From assembly GCA_037127255.1 (NCBI GenBank), contig JBANSL010000001.1:38183001-38247000 (forward strand): DNA of 64,000 nucleotides, in the 5' to 3' direction. A program made the position numbers and the translations under genes. Source of the DNA: Persicaria tinctoria (taxonomy: Eukaryota > Streptophyta > Magnoliopsida > Caryophyllales > Polygonaceae). The notes under the pieces are model-generated. The model was given only the letters and a program-made list of their open reading frames with translations. It was not told where the DNA came from and searched no databases. Positions 34,968-46,213 of the stretch are shown here, in pieces (position 1 is the stretch's first letter; each line of letters begins with the position of its first letter).

Positions 34968-36356
34968 TCTAATATAATGCTAAAACAGATGCTAGAAGAT
35001 GCCACATGGTGGCACATGGCAAGTTTTCCTTCAATGTGGCCCCACCTAAATAATTAATTCAATTTACTCAATTACTAATTAAAATAAATCTCATATCTTT
35101 TTTTTTCGAATTAAAGTGATTTAAAAATTTTTAAATACCAAATAATTATTTCTCTATGATAACTTTAATTTATTTTTTCTCATTTATTTTGAATTAAAAC
35201 TCAATATATTTTTTAGTTACCATATTTTACCCAAAAATTAGTTTTTTTATTTATTTAGTAATTCTTTCACAATGATTGAAATATCTAATCTAATATCTAA
35301 TATAATACTAAAACACATGTTGAAGATGGCACATGACGGATTCTCCTTCAATCATCCTATGTGGCATAATGTACTTAAAGATGGGTCTACATTTGATTTA
35401 AAAAAACATGTTCTCAAATTAAACTTTTATTTATCAAACCAATCCATCCAATATCTAATATCTAATATAATACTAAAACAGATGCTAGAAGATGCCACAT
35501 GGCGGCACATGGCAAGTTTTCCTTTAATGTGGCCCCACCTAAATAATTAATTCAATTTACTCAATTACTAATTAAAATAAATCTCATATCTTTTTTTTTC
35601 GAATTAAAGTGATTTAAAAATTTTTAAATACCAAATAATTATTTCTCTATGATAACTTTAATTTATTTTTTCTCATTTATTTTGAATTAAAACTCAATAT
35701 ATTTTTTAGTTACCATATTTTACCCAAAAATTAGTTTTTTTATTTATTTAGTAATTCTTTCACAATGATTGAAATATCTAGGGTTCGTATGGGACGGGGT
35801 TAATAAACTGACTAAAATTATAAACAAGGTAAAAATTTATAAACTGTTGGTAAAAGTAGTTAAAATTTTATGAAAAAATATAAACTCCGTATGGGGCGAA
35901 AAACAGTTTATTTGTAAAAAGTGGAGTTTATTTGGTTTTTATTAGGGGTATTGTAGTACTTTCAAACCAAATAAGATAAAAGAGAAAGGGTAAAATAGTA
36001 ATTATGGAATATAAACCTCAAAATAAGCTTCAATCTGCAGCTTATTTATAAACCCTTTTTTTAACCGACTAAAGCTTATTTGTTGTTACCATACACCATT
36101 TAAACCCGTTTATTTTTTTAACAGCTAATAATTTCACACTTTTTAACCTGCTAATATAGTAACCATACACATCCCTAATCTAATAGCTAATATCTAATAT
36201 AATACTAAAACACATGTTGAAGATGGCACATGACGGATTCTCCTTCAATCATCCTATCTGGCATGATGTACTTAAAGATGGGTCTACATTTGATTTAAAA
36301 AAACATGTTCTCAAATTAAACTTTTATTTATCAAACCAATTCATCCAATATTTATA
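34968..36356 (+). repeat. Alternating Helitron-like 5' units (A1-B1-A2-B2)
   Basis: Four starts of the form A|TCTAATATAAT(A/G)CTAAAAC occur at 34968, 35296, 35461 and 36193. Units at 34968 and 35461 (A, ~325 bp) are nearly identical, with GATGCCACATGG(T/C)GGCACAT. Units at 35296 and 36193 (B, ~165 bp) are nearly identical, with AAGATGGCACATGACGGATT. The TC start after A, AT-rich ends and lack of inverted repeats are Helitron-like. Confidence 0.55.
35781..36175. mobile_element. 395-bp MITE inserted in unit A2
   Basis: Ends are GGGTTCGTATGG and CCATACACATCCC, imperfect inverted repeats. It interrupts a sequence that is continuous at the A1/B1 junction (near 35285), which serves as an empty site. 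Comparison leaves a TA or CTA duplication. PIF/Harbinger affinity is possible but not proven. Confidence 0.65.
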
Positions 36357-37755
36357 ACCATTATCTATTTCTCGAATCCTTCAAAATGAGGGATGTTTAT
36401 CTCTTCACTAACTAAAATATTTCAATATCTAATACAATTACACACTTGATAATTCTGATTGTAGAGAAGTGATTTTAGTAACAAATGAGATTTAATAAGA
36501 TTTTTCAATCTGACCCAATAAAATTTTGTGATTTTAAAAAAAAAATCGGATGCTTATCACGTTTTATTTAAAAGATTGCATATTTATCTAATTAATTGCT
36601 AACTTAATTTTCTAATTACTGTCGAGCATATCTTTAATTTTTAAAACAATAAACGATTTGTTCAACTTACCATACAATTCACGTGGACATAGATTTAACA
36701 TTTTCTCATTAACCCAAATAAAAAAAGAATAATTTTTTAAAACAAAATTAAGGCTCGACCATTTTCATAACAAACATGAAATAATTAGCATGAATATTTT
36801 TAACTTTGTCATCTATTTCACTATCATACAATCTACTCTACTCTAGCTCATATTTTCCATTTTTGTTCTCTATACCCAAATCAAACAACAATATTTCTTA
36901 ATCCGCTTTTTCCAACAAATTAAGGCTACCTTCATAACAAACCTGAAATTAATAATTAAACATATTTTTTTTATTATGGATTGATTTAAAATAAAATGAT
37001 TTGTTTTAAAATTTTAATTATTATTTAATTAGTTGATTTTTTAATAATATATTATTTAATGATTTTAATTATGATTTGATTTTAACAAATATTTGCAATA
37101 AAGATGATGACATTGATGAGTACAAATGTAAACGATGGTCGATTCCATAGTTAAATTATTCAAATATTTGTACATATATTTTTTCAATTATATGTACAAC
37201 TATTAGTCAAACATTATAATGAAAATGGTATCATTACTTTTTTAGTATTCTGTATATGTTATATTAATATGAAAGACGGAGGATATTTCAATTATATACT
37301 TGGATTTGAAAAAGATATATGCTCAATGTTAAAAATAATATGGTTAGTTAATTACATGAATTAATTTTTTTTAAAGTTGTAAAATATATGGGATATCAAA
37401 CATTTCTTTTTGAAAAATAGGATTAAGTTTAAAAAAATGAGAATATGAAATAAATGAACAGATCGAATACAATATATGAAAGTTTCGAAAAAATACTATA
37501 AATAATTTTTTTTAATAAATTATGTTATAAAATTTGGATATTTTTTTAAAAATTAAATATTTTTCGATGTATATTATATTATATTTTAAAATTTAGGTTG
37601 AGATAACTTAAATTATTATCTTTTACTAGATAATTCATACTTATATTTTAATTAAATAATTAATAGTTCAAATTTTGTATTATATGTAGCACGCACTACA
37701 TGTAATGAAATCAATTTTATATCAATACTCGCACAAGGTGTGGATACCAAACTAG
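36193..37755 (+). mobile_element. Candidate non-autonomous Helitron
   Basis: It starts A|TCTAATATAATACTAAAACAC and could end at ...CGCACAAGGTGTGGATACCAAACTAG (37755), a short imperfect hairpin followed by CTAG. The flanking base after CTAG is C rather than T, and the hairpin is weak. The interior is AT-rich with no Rep/helicase. Confidence 0.35.
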
Positions 37756-38191
37756 CTTCTTAAGATAATACATGATAGTCATACGTTAAAAACGTCACAT
37801 CGCGACCAAAGACTTACATCACATCCCCCATAGAGTTCTATAATTTCAATCGCTTATAATTACTGGTGGATCCCTCTTTATTTTGAAAATCTAATTTTAT
37901 TAATTAACATATATAATCCAACTTTAGGTTTTAAGATTTTTTACTTTAACTGATATATTTAACTACTTTTAAAAAAAAACTTAATTATTTGAAATGTTGA
38001 ACGGTAAAAAAAAGATTATCTTCGTAATAATTTTAGATGGTTTATTAGGGTTAAATCTTACACAAATCACTTTTGCTAATTTTAGATTTTTTTTAGCATT
38101 TTAAAATTAGTAATCAATCAAATTAAGACTAATGAATAATACAATTATGATACTCCGTACCCACACCTTAAATAACTCATAATTAATATAT
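37756..38191. other. AT-rich intergenic DNA
   Basis: No coding potential, terminal repeats or recognisable element were seen. Confidence 0.5.
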
Positions 38192-40071
38192 AGTTAGAAT
38201 ATATGAATGTTTGACTTTAAAAAAATTAAAGATGTTTGCGTTAAAGGTATTGATATGAGAGTGGTAATTTCAACTAATAAAATTGCACAATTCAAATAGC
38301 TTCACGTACTCCATTTTCGGCTAACCATATATAATAGCAACTTCTTTGTCAATCTTAAGCTTTAATCCCTAAGTTATTAAGTAATTTATATTAAGGTATG
38401 GGTGTACGCGCGCGCGTGTCTTAGATACAATTATTGGAATAATTGTGAAAGTTTTACTTGAATAAACTTGGTCTCTTTAGGCTTCTTTTATAATCCCAAA
38501 TATATTGACGTTAAAATGATACAACAAATATTTAGAAAACTATATACATGCTTTTATAGCTTAAGTTAAAGTAGAGTTGTGTAACAACTATATGGGCAGA
38601 GTTGAAAAAAATTATAACCGGTACAAACAATTGAATGATTTACTTTTTAACAGTCATTAATTTTATTTTAGCTTTTCTAGGGTTCACTATTTTCTATTAG
38701 GGTAACAGATAAATTGTATATCTAGATTATCTTAATAGAGCAAGATTAGCTCTATATAGTTTTTTTTTGGTATAAATTAAAAGTCTTCCGTATACCAATA
38801 CATTTTTTTTTTGGTTTAGGCAATGATTCGGGAGGGATGACCTACCAGATAACATCCTATCCAGTTTCGTATACCAATACGTATTCATTGTTGACATGAG
38901 TACATCTGAAATAGTAAGCCCGTGCCTTAGGCACGGGTACTGTACTAGTAAACCACCTAAATAAGAATAATACACGTCGTAAGCAAGAACGACATGGGCT
39001 CCCTTTCTTATGTTTTTTTTTTTTTTGATAAGGTAATAATTCGAAGGTCAGACATGCCTGACTCATCGAGAGGCCGACAAAGTCGGCAGACGGCGAACCG
39101 TCAAACATACAACCAAACAAACCAAAACATAAAACAATACATAACGGAGCAAACCCAGACAAACAAACTCTGCAAAAGACGAAACCTAGCAGACCTATAC
39201 CAGACTGGATGAGGCCGAAGACGACAGACGAAGCCAAGCCCCACCTTGAGGCAGAACCGTACGCCGGCGATACATCAAGACCCGATCATCCTGTGGGTAG
39301 TGAGGACGAAACTCCAGGGAAGCAGTCAACCCGAGTGGTGGAGACGCCACAAAACACACTACCACGACCCCAGCATATCCCGACTCCGACATTCAGAACC
39401 AAATCCACGGAGAAGAGTGCCAAATCACGCAACTGCAGAGCCGTAAAACGTCTGAGAAAAGAGCACCCGTAAACCCAAACGGGATTTAGTCAACCCTAAT
39501 GAGATTTTGATACGAACCCTAATCGATTTGGTACCCAAATATATATGAATAAATCACATATACAACGGTATTTTTATTATTATTTTCCTTTAAATATTTC
39601 ATGGGCCACTTTGGGCCCAAGGCATAAGCCTTGGGCCTAAAGAAAGAAGAGTGGGCCCGGTAGTTTTGCAGCATCAGGGAACGCCAAAGGCCATGATCGA
39701 TGATGGCATCCCGATGCCAGCGGAATATCCACATCTCGGAACTCCGAGGAGCACAAGGATGAGCGAGGGTAGCCGGGCGACAGAGAGGCAAACCCATCGG
39801 CGGGGACGGCGCCGAGACGCACAACCGTAGGGAAGGGCCACCTGACAAAGGGCTGACCAAGTCGAGTAGAGGACGACGCCACCGAGGCCAACTCCGGTAA
39901 GCGACCTCGACTCAGGCCAGCAATCCGTCCATGCTCTGTCAGCCGGGCAACCTGGGTTCCCACCGGCCTTAACCTTCGATCAAACTGGCGACCGAGGGCA
40001 TCACATGACGGAGACTCGGTGAAAGGGGCTGTGCACAGCAAGGCCATGAACAGCAGCCAGAGCCACAGTAT
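38192..40071. repeat. Segmental duplication, copy 1
   Basis: About 1.88 kb, nearly identical to 44336-46213 in the same orientation, starting GTTAGAATATATGAATGTTT and ending near CAGCCAGAGCCACAGTA. It includes a Helitron-type 3' end and most of a short retroposon. Differences are scattered single bases and a purine/pyrimidine tract near 38405. Confidence 0.93.
38919..38948 (+). mobile_element. Helitron-type 3' terminus
   Basis: A perfect 8-bp stem CCCGTGCC-TTA-GGCACGGG is followed 7 bp later by CTAG and a T in the flank. This is the classic Helitron end arrangement. The matching 5' end was not identified. Confidence 0.6.
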
Positions 40072-40571
40072 ACGCGAAGTCTGAACCGAAATTGGGTCCA
40101 TCGGATGGGTTAGAGGTTCAGATTGAGCAAGGGATTGAAGAAAAAGGAAACAAACACCCAAAATCTTCAAAAGCCCCAAATTAATTTTGATTTTTGATCA
40201 ACGTCAGTTGGTGAAATTAGATTGGGATATTTTACAATCTTGTTCTTCAAAGGTAAACGACCTTGGAAAGTAGACGCCATAGCGGTTCAGGGGCGGCCGG
40301 AGCTGGGATTAGGACGGCCGGAGCCGGGGTTAGGGCGGCCGGAGCCGAGGTTATGGCGACCGAAGCCGCAGGTGAGGCGGCCGAAGCCGAGGTTGGGACG
40401 ACCGAAGCCGCAGGTGAGGCGGTCGAAGCCGAGGTTGGGACGACCGAAGCCGCAGGTGGGACGGCCGGAGCCGAGATTAGGACGACCGAAGCCGCAGGTG
40501 AGACGGTCGGAGCCTGAGATTGGAACTCCATCTCTCTAGAATTTCTAGAGAGAGGAGAGAGCGTTTTCTTT
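39018..40571 (-). mobile_element. Short LINE-derived retroposon with 16-bp target duplication
   Basis: CCCTTTCTTATGTTTT occurs at 39001-39016 and 40572-40587, directly flanking the unit. The minus strand ends in a poly(A) tail (T-run to 39027) preceded by CGAATTATTACCTTATC, as in the LINE at 18738. The minus 5' end carries a 94-codon frame (40247-40531) over a minisatellite. A second frame (39637-40179) starts with a signal-peptide-like segment but is not recognised. No reverse transcriptase is present, so it probably depends on a LINE partner. Confidence 0.75.
40282..40515. repeat. GC-rich minisatellite of ~21-bp units
   Basis: Units such as CGACCGAAGCCGCAGGTGAGG and CGGCCGGAGCCGAGGTTAGG alternate about 11 times. 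All frames give 7-residue repeats (GRPEPRL/GRPKPQV on plus, SPAASVV-like on minus), so coding cannot be inferred. It lies at the 5' end of the short retroposon. Confidence 0.85.
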
Positions 40572-40587
40572 CCCTTTCTTATGTTTT

Positions 40588-41100
40588 GTCTAACTTCAAG
40601 ATAAAGTTTATGTATTTACTTTCGGATCCTTTTCCTTTTTTTTTTACAAAATAACTCTCACAGATCTAGATTAACGGACGATGCTTTCGCTCTCATCGGC
40701 GATATGATGACCACCACCATCATCACCACCACCTTTCCACCTCGCACCACCACCACCATCGGCAATTCGCTCACCACGCCCCAAATCCGAGAAAGCCCAA
40801 ATCCGGGAATTAAATCTCAAATAAATGATTTTTAGAGGGCACACACCGAAAATTAAAAAAGGAGAGAATGAATTTAGAGGGGACGTGTTGTGTGGAGGGA
40901 ATAACCAGAGGAGTTTAGGGAGGGAGGTGCTGAACGAAGGGGATTTGTAATGTACCGAATGAGGTTGGGTTAAGTTTACAAAGGGTTTAAGGGGTACATA
41001 TATTTTTGGGTTAATTTCATTTCACAACCACTAGCAATTCGCTCTCGTCGGAGGCAGATCTAGTCCGGCAAAGGTCGGCATCGGATCTGCCGAATGCAAG
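40588..41100. other. Non-coding DNA with (CCA/CAT)n low complexity
   Basis: An ACCACCATCATCACC-like stretch lies near 40710-40760. No gene was seen. Confidence 0.5.
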
Positions 41101-41103
41101 GCG

Positions 41104-41410
41104 ATGGATTATGCGACTTGGAACGGGGCATTTTGCTCCAATCATTGCTCCATCAACAATGATCCGCCGCCTTTCGAGGACAATTCGAATAAGAATAGGA
41201 CTGGGATTAACGGATCGCCAAACGCGAAGAGGAAATATTGGGACGATTTCAGCGACAGTGGCGCCTCGAGCGGCTACAAGAAATCGAAATCGTTATCCGC
41301 CAGTGGAGTGCTCATTTCCTACGGCGGTGGAGGACGAGGATCGATTGAAGAAAGCATTGTGGACTGCAGAGTACAGGAAGAATAAGAGGACTTTGAGTGT
41401 AATTAGGTAA
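41104..41410 (+). pseudogene. Broken ORF of unknown family
   Basis: A plus-strand frame from ATG 41104 reads MDYATWNGAFCSNH, then KRKYWDDFSDSGASSGYKKS. From about 41300 the more protein-like text lies in another frame (VEDEDRLKKALWTAEYRKN, KRTLSVIR, then stop). This suggests one exon broken by a frameshift, or a captured gene fragment. I do not recognise the family. Neither frame has clear splice sites. Confidence 0.3.
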
Positions 41411-42590
41411 AATATAACTTGCTTATACGAGTTGGCTCGTATAGCTCGTTTTAAGGGCATAATTCCACCTTTGCCCTTAGGGTTTTCTTTACCTTTATAA
41501 ACGCTCTTCCTCTTGAGTCCCGACGTCCGCGGCTCCGCCTCCCTTATCCTTCTCAATTCCTACAACGCAGTCACACCCTCGCACATCGCGTACCCTTCTC
41601 ATAGATCCGCTTTGTCGGCGTCACCACCAGCAGCCGCAGTGCCTTGTCGGGGTCGCCGCCTCTAGCCTAAGGTTCGCTCTCATCTCACGTTCTTTCTTGC
41701 CCTTCTTACCCTATTCTTCGTTTAATCTCCCGTGGTATACAGATTCCGACAACCCACAACTGTCACACTACCTCCAGCCTCAATGTCTCGTCGGATTCAC
41801 CACTTCCAAGCCTAGGTTCGCTCTAATTTGTTCATCGATTGTCCTATTTTCCTACTTTTCTGAATACCCTAATTTCTAATTTGAGGTGTTCTAAATCCCT
41901 CAATTGTTTGGAATCGAGATATCTTCCTTGCCTAATTGCACAGGCCCTGAAGACCTTAATCTAATTCCTTAACTGAGATATCATCCTCAACTTTCCATTC
42001 TATCTTTTCTGTATTGATTTTTTTTTTTGTGAATATTGTGGTGGACGAGGTTGTTTTGTTTGGAACTGAATGGATTGAACCTATTGAGTAGATCTGAATC
42101 AAATTTCATAAACAAGTACTATTGAAAGGTATACCATCTTTTGCTCTCTCTTTGGGATGATTTGAGTGAAGTTCACAGGTTTTATTTATTTATTTTTATC
42201 CAAAATGTGGGCTAGGCCCTGATTTTATTATGAGTAAAGTTCTTGATTTTATTTGATGACTACTAGTGTTGGAATGGGATGATTAATCATATTGGTTTTA
42301 AATTTTTAATAGATACTGGCTTTAGAATATGGCTTTTATAGTTGTGTTTAACGTATTGATGTCTTATGTTGTCTGATTTTCATGTTGTGTTATCAAATAT
42401 GAAGAAAGGCGAGGCCATGGCTTCTTGTTATCGAATGTGCTATTCATCTTGTGTTTTGTTTTTAACTTTTCCTTTTGAGACTATGTACTCATGAGTTATA
42501 AATGTATTTTTACAAGACCTAATATAAACATAGTAGATGAAAATGAGCTCAAAGTGATCAAAATGATCAAAAGTAACAAAAATGAGCATA
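41411..42590. other. Non-coding region with promoter/leader-like features
   Basis: A perfect stem TATACGAG-TTGG-CTCGTATA lies at 41424-41443. A TTTATAAACGC TATA-like box near 41494 precedes a GC-rich leader-like stretch. GGTTCGCTCT follows GCCTAA or GCCTA twice (41670, 41814) and looks like donor-adjacent DNA. No coding exon follows. Confidence 0.4.
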
Positions 42591-42591
42591 C

Positions 42592-42813
42592 CAAGCAAAA
42601 ACGAGCAAACGAGCTCGAATTCGAGCTCGAGTTCGGTCCGGAAAAAAAATGAGCTAAACGAGCTCGAGCTCGAGCTTGCTTGATTGCTCGCGAGCCGAAT
42701 CAGAACACAACACTAAGCTCGAAAAAAAATCAGGCTCGAGCTCAGCTCGATTAAAAACAAGCTGAACATGAACACCTTAGTACTCGGCTCGTTCGACTCG
42801 AATAACACCCCTA
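42592..42813. repeat. GAGCTCG-rich hAT-like subterminal repeat, one end
   Basis: Repeated CGAGCTCGAGCTCG-type motifs are followed by CTCGAATAACACCCCTA, the inverse of the TAGGGGTGTT-type terminus of many plant hAT MITEs. The opposite end was not found. Confidence 0.45.
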
Positions 42814-42984
42814 ATTCTATGTTTTCCATCTATGAGCGTTGACAATTTAGAACATTTCACCCAAGTAAAGTTAGATTGAGTATTACTCATCATTACTCTA
42901 TTAGGGGTATCAATTTTATCTCATAAGTTTTTTAAAAATGTCTTATTTAAGGGAATTAATATTTAGTGTCGATAATATTTCTCT

Positions 42985-43420
42985 TACATTATAGGTGAAA
43001 ATAGAGCCTCGGTGAATTATTGGGTTATGTAAATATTTATTTAATTACAGTATATAGTTAATCAGTTATAGTGGGTTGTCGGTTACAATGGTTATTTAGT
43101 TAAAGTGGAGAATTTTTCCGTTGCAATCAATAGTTGTCTAGTTAGAGTTTATAGTTATTCCGTTGCAATAAGTTATTTAGTTGAGCCGAGTAATCAAGAT
43201 ACTCTAAGCTATTCACTTGGTTGGACAGTTATTCGGACGGAATGGATAGTTATTCTAATGGAGTGGCTAGTTATTCTGGTGCAAAGGTAATTATTCAGAT
43301 GCAATTCGTAGTTATTCAATTGTAAAGTATAGTTATCTAGTACACCCTACAACCAAATATATATGGAACTGAAACTAGTTATTGCAATTGAATAACTATC
43401 CACCGCAATCGAATAATAGA
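42985..43420. repeat. Degenerate tandem repeat, GTTATTC(N)GTTGCAAT-like
   Basis: Around fifteen imperfect units of (A/T)TAGTTATTC with 15-20-bp spacing occur here. Their reverse complement resembles the ATTGCATACCACTGAATAATTCC units at 187-280 and 2700-3060. Confidence 0.6.
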
Positions 43421-43670
43421 CTAAAGAAGTAGGACATGTGTTCAACAACTTCGTTGATTTCAATAACGAGGAGATTTGAAGGCGAAGATTGAAGAGCAAA
43501 TAGTGCTTATTTGTTTCCCATCATTGAGGAAATATCATCATTGATATGTTGGAAAGAATAGAGTGTTGTTGCGGTAGTGAAGAATCAAAGTCAATGTAGT
43601 GACTTTTTAATTTGCGATTTATAAGTCTTGTTTATTTTTCACATTGAATCAACTAGAGAGAGCAATAGAG

Positions 43671-43814
43671 ATGGTGGCTCACACCCCTTCACAACTTGCT
43701 TGGGTTACTTTTGGAGTTGGTTTTGGAAGCTATTTTGTTGCATATTCTTTTGGTGTTGTCTTGTTCAAATTTAGGAGTATTTCTTGTTTTTTTAAGTTTA
43801 AATTCAATTTGTGA
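43671..43814 (+). CDS. Small hydrophobic ORF, unknown (47 codons)
   Basis: ATG 43671 follows GAGAGAGCAATAGAG and opens a frame reading QLAWVTFGVGFGSYFVAYSF, GVVLFKF, then a Phe/Lys-rich tail to TGA. One strongly hydrophobic segment (residues 9-32) would span a membrane. The first 35 residues have natural-looking composition, while the tail looks like intron or run-on. It could be a captured exon. No family is recognised and there is no proof of expression. Confidence 0.25.
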   Translation: MVAHTPSQLAWVTFGVGFGSYFVAYSFGVVLFKFRSISCFFKFKFNL

Positions 43815-44335
43815 AGCAAACTTTTGAGCTGAATTAAATGAGTTTTCATTGTTGTTCTTTGCTTTTATAGTTCTATGAACCTAATTTCACTTTGTAAACC
43901 CTAGTACAAACGCTCTCTTTTGAGAGGGTTTGTCATGCCGCCCCCGCGATACTTCGTGCCCAACACCTTTTGCCCACAACCCACCGGCACCAACCACGAC
44001 AACCTACCTTAGCCTGTCATCACCCTTCCTCACCATCACCATCACCATCACCATGGCTTTCCCCCACCGCCTCAAAATGGTCCGGCCATCACTAAATCTA
44101 TTCAATCCTTTTGGCCCGCCGCCAACCGACTCGACCTAGCTGCCACCGCTGTCCAGTTCTTGGTTGCCGCTGCCACCACCAACCAACTTCCCATATAATT
44201 TTACCCCAACCGACAGACTCGCCCTATCCTTATTGCCAACCAAGGAAATCAATGTTGGTTCACCACCATCAATCACCGGCCTCCGCCGCCTCTTTCTCTC
44301 GTGTGCGGGGGTTTCGTCCTTCGCTCTGGGCTCGG
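43815..44335. other. Non-coding, CCACC/CATCAC-rich stretch
   Basis: Low-complexity Pro/Ser/His-type frames arise from CACCATCAC repeats (44020-44060) and are not credible genes. Confidence 0.5.
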
Positions 44336-46213
44336 AGTTAGAATATATGAATGTTTGACTTTAAAAAAATTAAAGATGTTTGCGTTAAAGGTATTGATAT
44401 GAGAGTGGTAATTTCAACTAATAAAATTGCACAATTCAAATAGCTTCACGTACTCCATTTTCGGCTAACCATATATAATAGCAACTTCTTTGTCAATCTT
44501 AAGCTTTAATCCCTAAGTTATTAATTAATTTATATTAAGGTGTGGGTGTATGCGCGTGTGTGTCTTAGATACAATTATTGGAATAATTGTGAAAGTTTTG
44601 CTTGAATAAACTTGGTCTCTTTAGGCTTCTTTTATAATCCCAAATATATTGACGTTAAAATGATACAACAAATATTTAGAAAACTATATACATACTTTTA
44701 TAGCTTAAGTTAAAGTAGAGTTGTGTAACAACTATATGGGCAGAGTTGAAAAAAATTATAACCGGTACAAACAATTGAATGATTTACTTTTTAACAGTCA
44801 TTAATTTTATTTTAGCTTTTCTAGGGTTCACTATTTTCTATTAGGGTAACAGATAAATTGTATATCTAGATTATCTTAATAGAGCAAGATTAGCTCTATA
44901 TAGTTTTTTTTGGGTATAAATTAAAAGTCTTCCGTATACCAATACATTTTTTTTTGGTTTAGGCAATGATTCGGGAGGGATGACCTACCCGATAACATCC
45001 TATCCAGTTTCGTATACCAATACGTATTCATTGTTGACATGAGTACATCTGAAATAGTAAGCCCGTGCCTTAGGCACGGGTACTGTACTAGTAAACCACC
45101 TAAATAAGAATAATACACGTCGTAAGCAAGAACGACATGGGCTCCCTTTCTTATGTTTTTTTTTTTTTGATAAGGTAATAATTCGAAGGTCAGACATGCC
45201 TGACTCATCGAGAGGCCGACAAAGTCGGCAGACGGCGAACCGTCAAACATACAACCAAACAAACCAAAACATAAAACAATACATAACGGAGCAAACCCAG
45301 ACAAACAAACTCTGCAAAAGACGAAACCTAGCAGACCTATACCAGACTGGATGAGGCCGAAGACGACAGACGAAGCCAAGCCCCACCTTGAGGCAGAACC
45401 GTACGCCGGCGATACATCAAGACCCGATCATCCTGTGGGTAGTGAGGACGAAACTCCAGGGAAGCAGTCAACCCGAGTAGTGGAGACGCCACAAAACACA
45501 CTACCACGACCCCAGCATATCCCGACTCCGACAGTCAGAACCATATCCACGGAGAAGAGTGCCAAATCACGCAACCGCAGAGCCGTAAAACGTCTAAGAA
45601 AAGAGCACCCGTAAACCCAAACGGGATTTAGTCAACCCTAATGAGATTTTGATACGAACCCTAATCGATTTGGTACCCAAATATATATGAATAAATCACA
45701 TATACAACGGTATTTTTATTATTATTTTCCTTTAAATATTTCATGGGCCACTTTGGGCCCAAGGCCTAAGCCTTGGGCCCAAAGAAAGAAGAGTGGGCCC
45801 GGTAGTTTTGCAGCATCAGAGAACGCCAAAGGCCATGATCGATGATGGCATCCCGATGCCAGCGGAAGATCCACATCTCGGAACTCCGAGGAGCACAAGG
45901 ATGAGCGAGGGTAGCCGGGCGACAGAGAGGCAAACCCATCGGCGGGGACGGCGCCGAGACGCACAACCGTAGGGAAGGGCCACCTGACAGAGGGCTGACC
46001 AAGTCGAGTAGAGGACGACGCCACCGAGGCCAACTCCGGTAAGCGACCTCGACTCAGGCCAGCAATCCGTCCATGCTCTGTCAGCCGGGCAACCTGGGTT
46101 CCCACCGGCCTCAACCTTCGATCAAACTGGCGACCGAGGGCATCACAGGACGGAGACTCGGTGAAAGGGGCTGTGCACAGCAAGGCCATGAACAGCAGCC
46201 AGAGCCACAGTAC
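44336..46213. repeat. Segmental duplication, copy 2
   Basis: Same orientation as 38192-40071. It starts and ends abruptly inside sequence that is continuous in copy 1, and cuts the retroposon near its 5' third. Just past the right edge, a block reading AGCGACTGAGGGCATCACAG (46229) repeats sequence from about 46128 in the copy. Confidence 0.93.
45062..45091 (+). mobile_element. Helitron-type 3' terminus, duplicated copy
   Basis: Same CCCGTGCC-TTA-GGCACGGG stem and CTAG as at 38919-38948, within the segmental duplication. Confidence 0.6.

Noticed and set aside
38857..39237. 126-codon minus-strand frame, repeated at 44921-45379
   Set aside because: It covers the TTTG-rich 3' UTR and poly(A) tail of a retroposon; its near-identity between copies reflects segmental duplication, not selection.
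39637..40179. 180-codon minus-strand frame starting with a signal-peptide-like segment
   Set aside because: It lies within a retroposon, is truncated in the duplicate copy and has no recognisable domain; kept only as a note in that entry.
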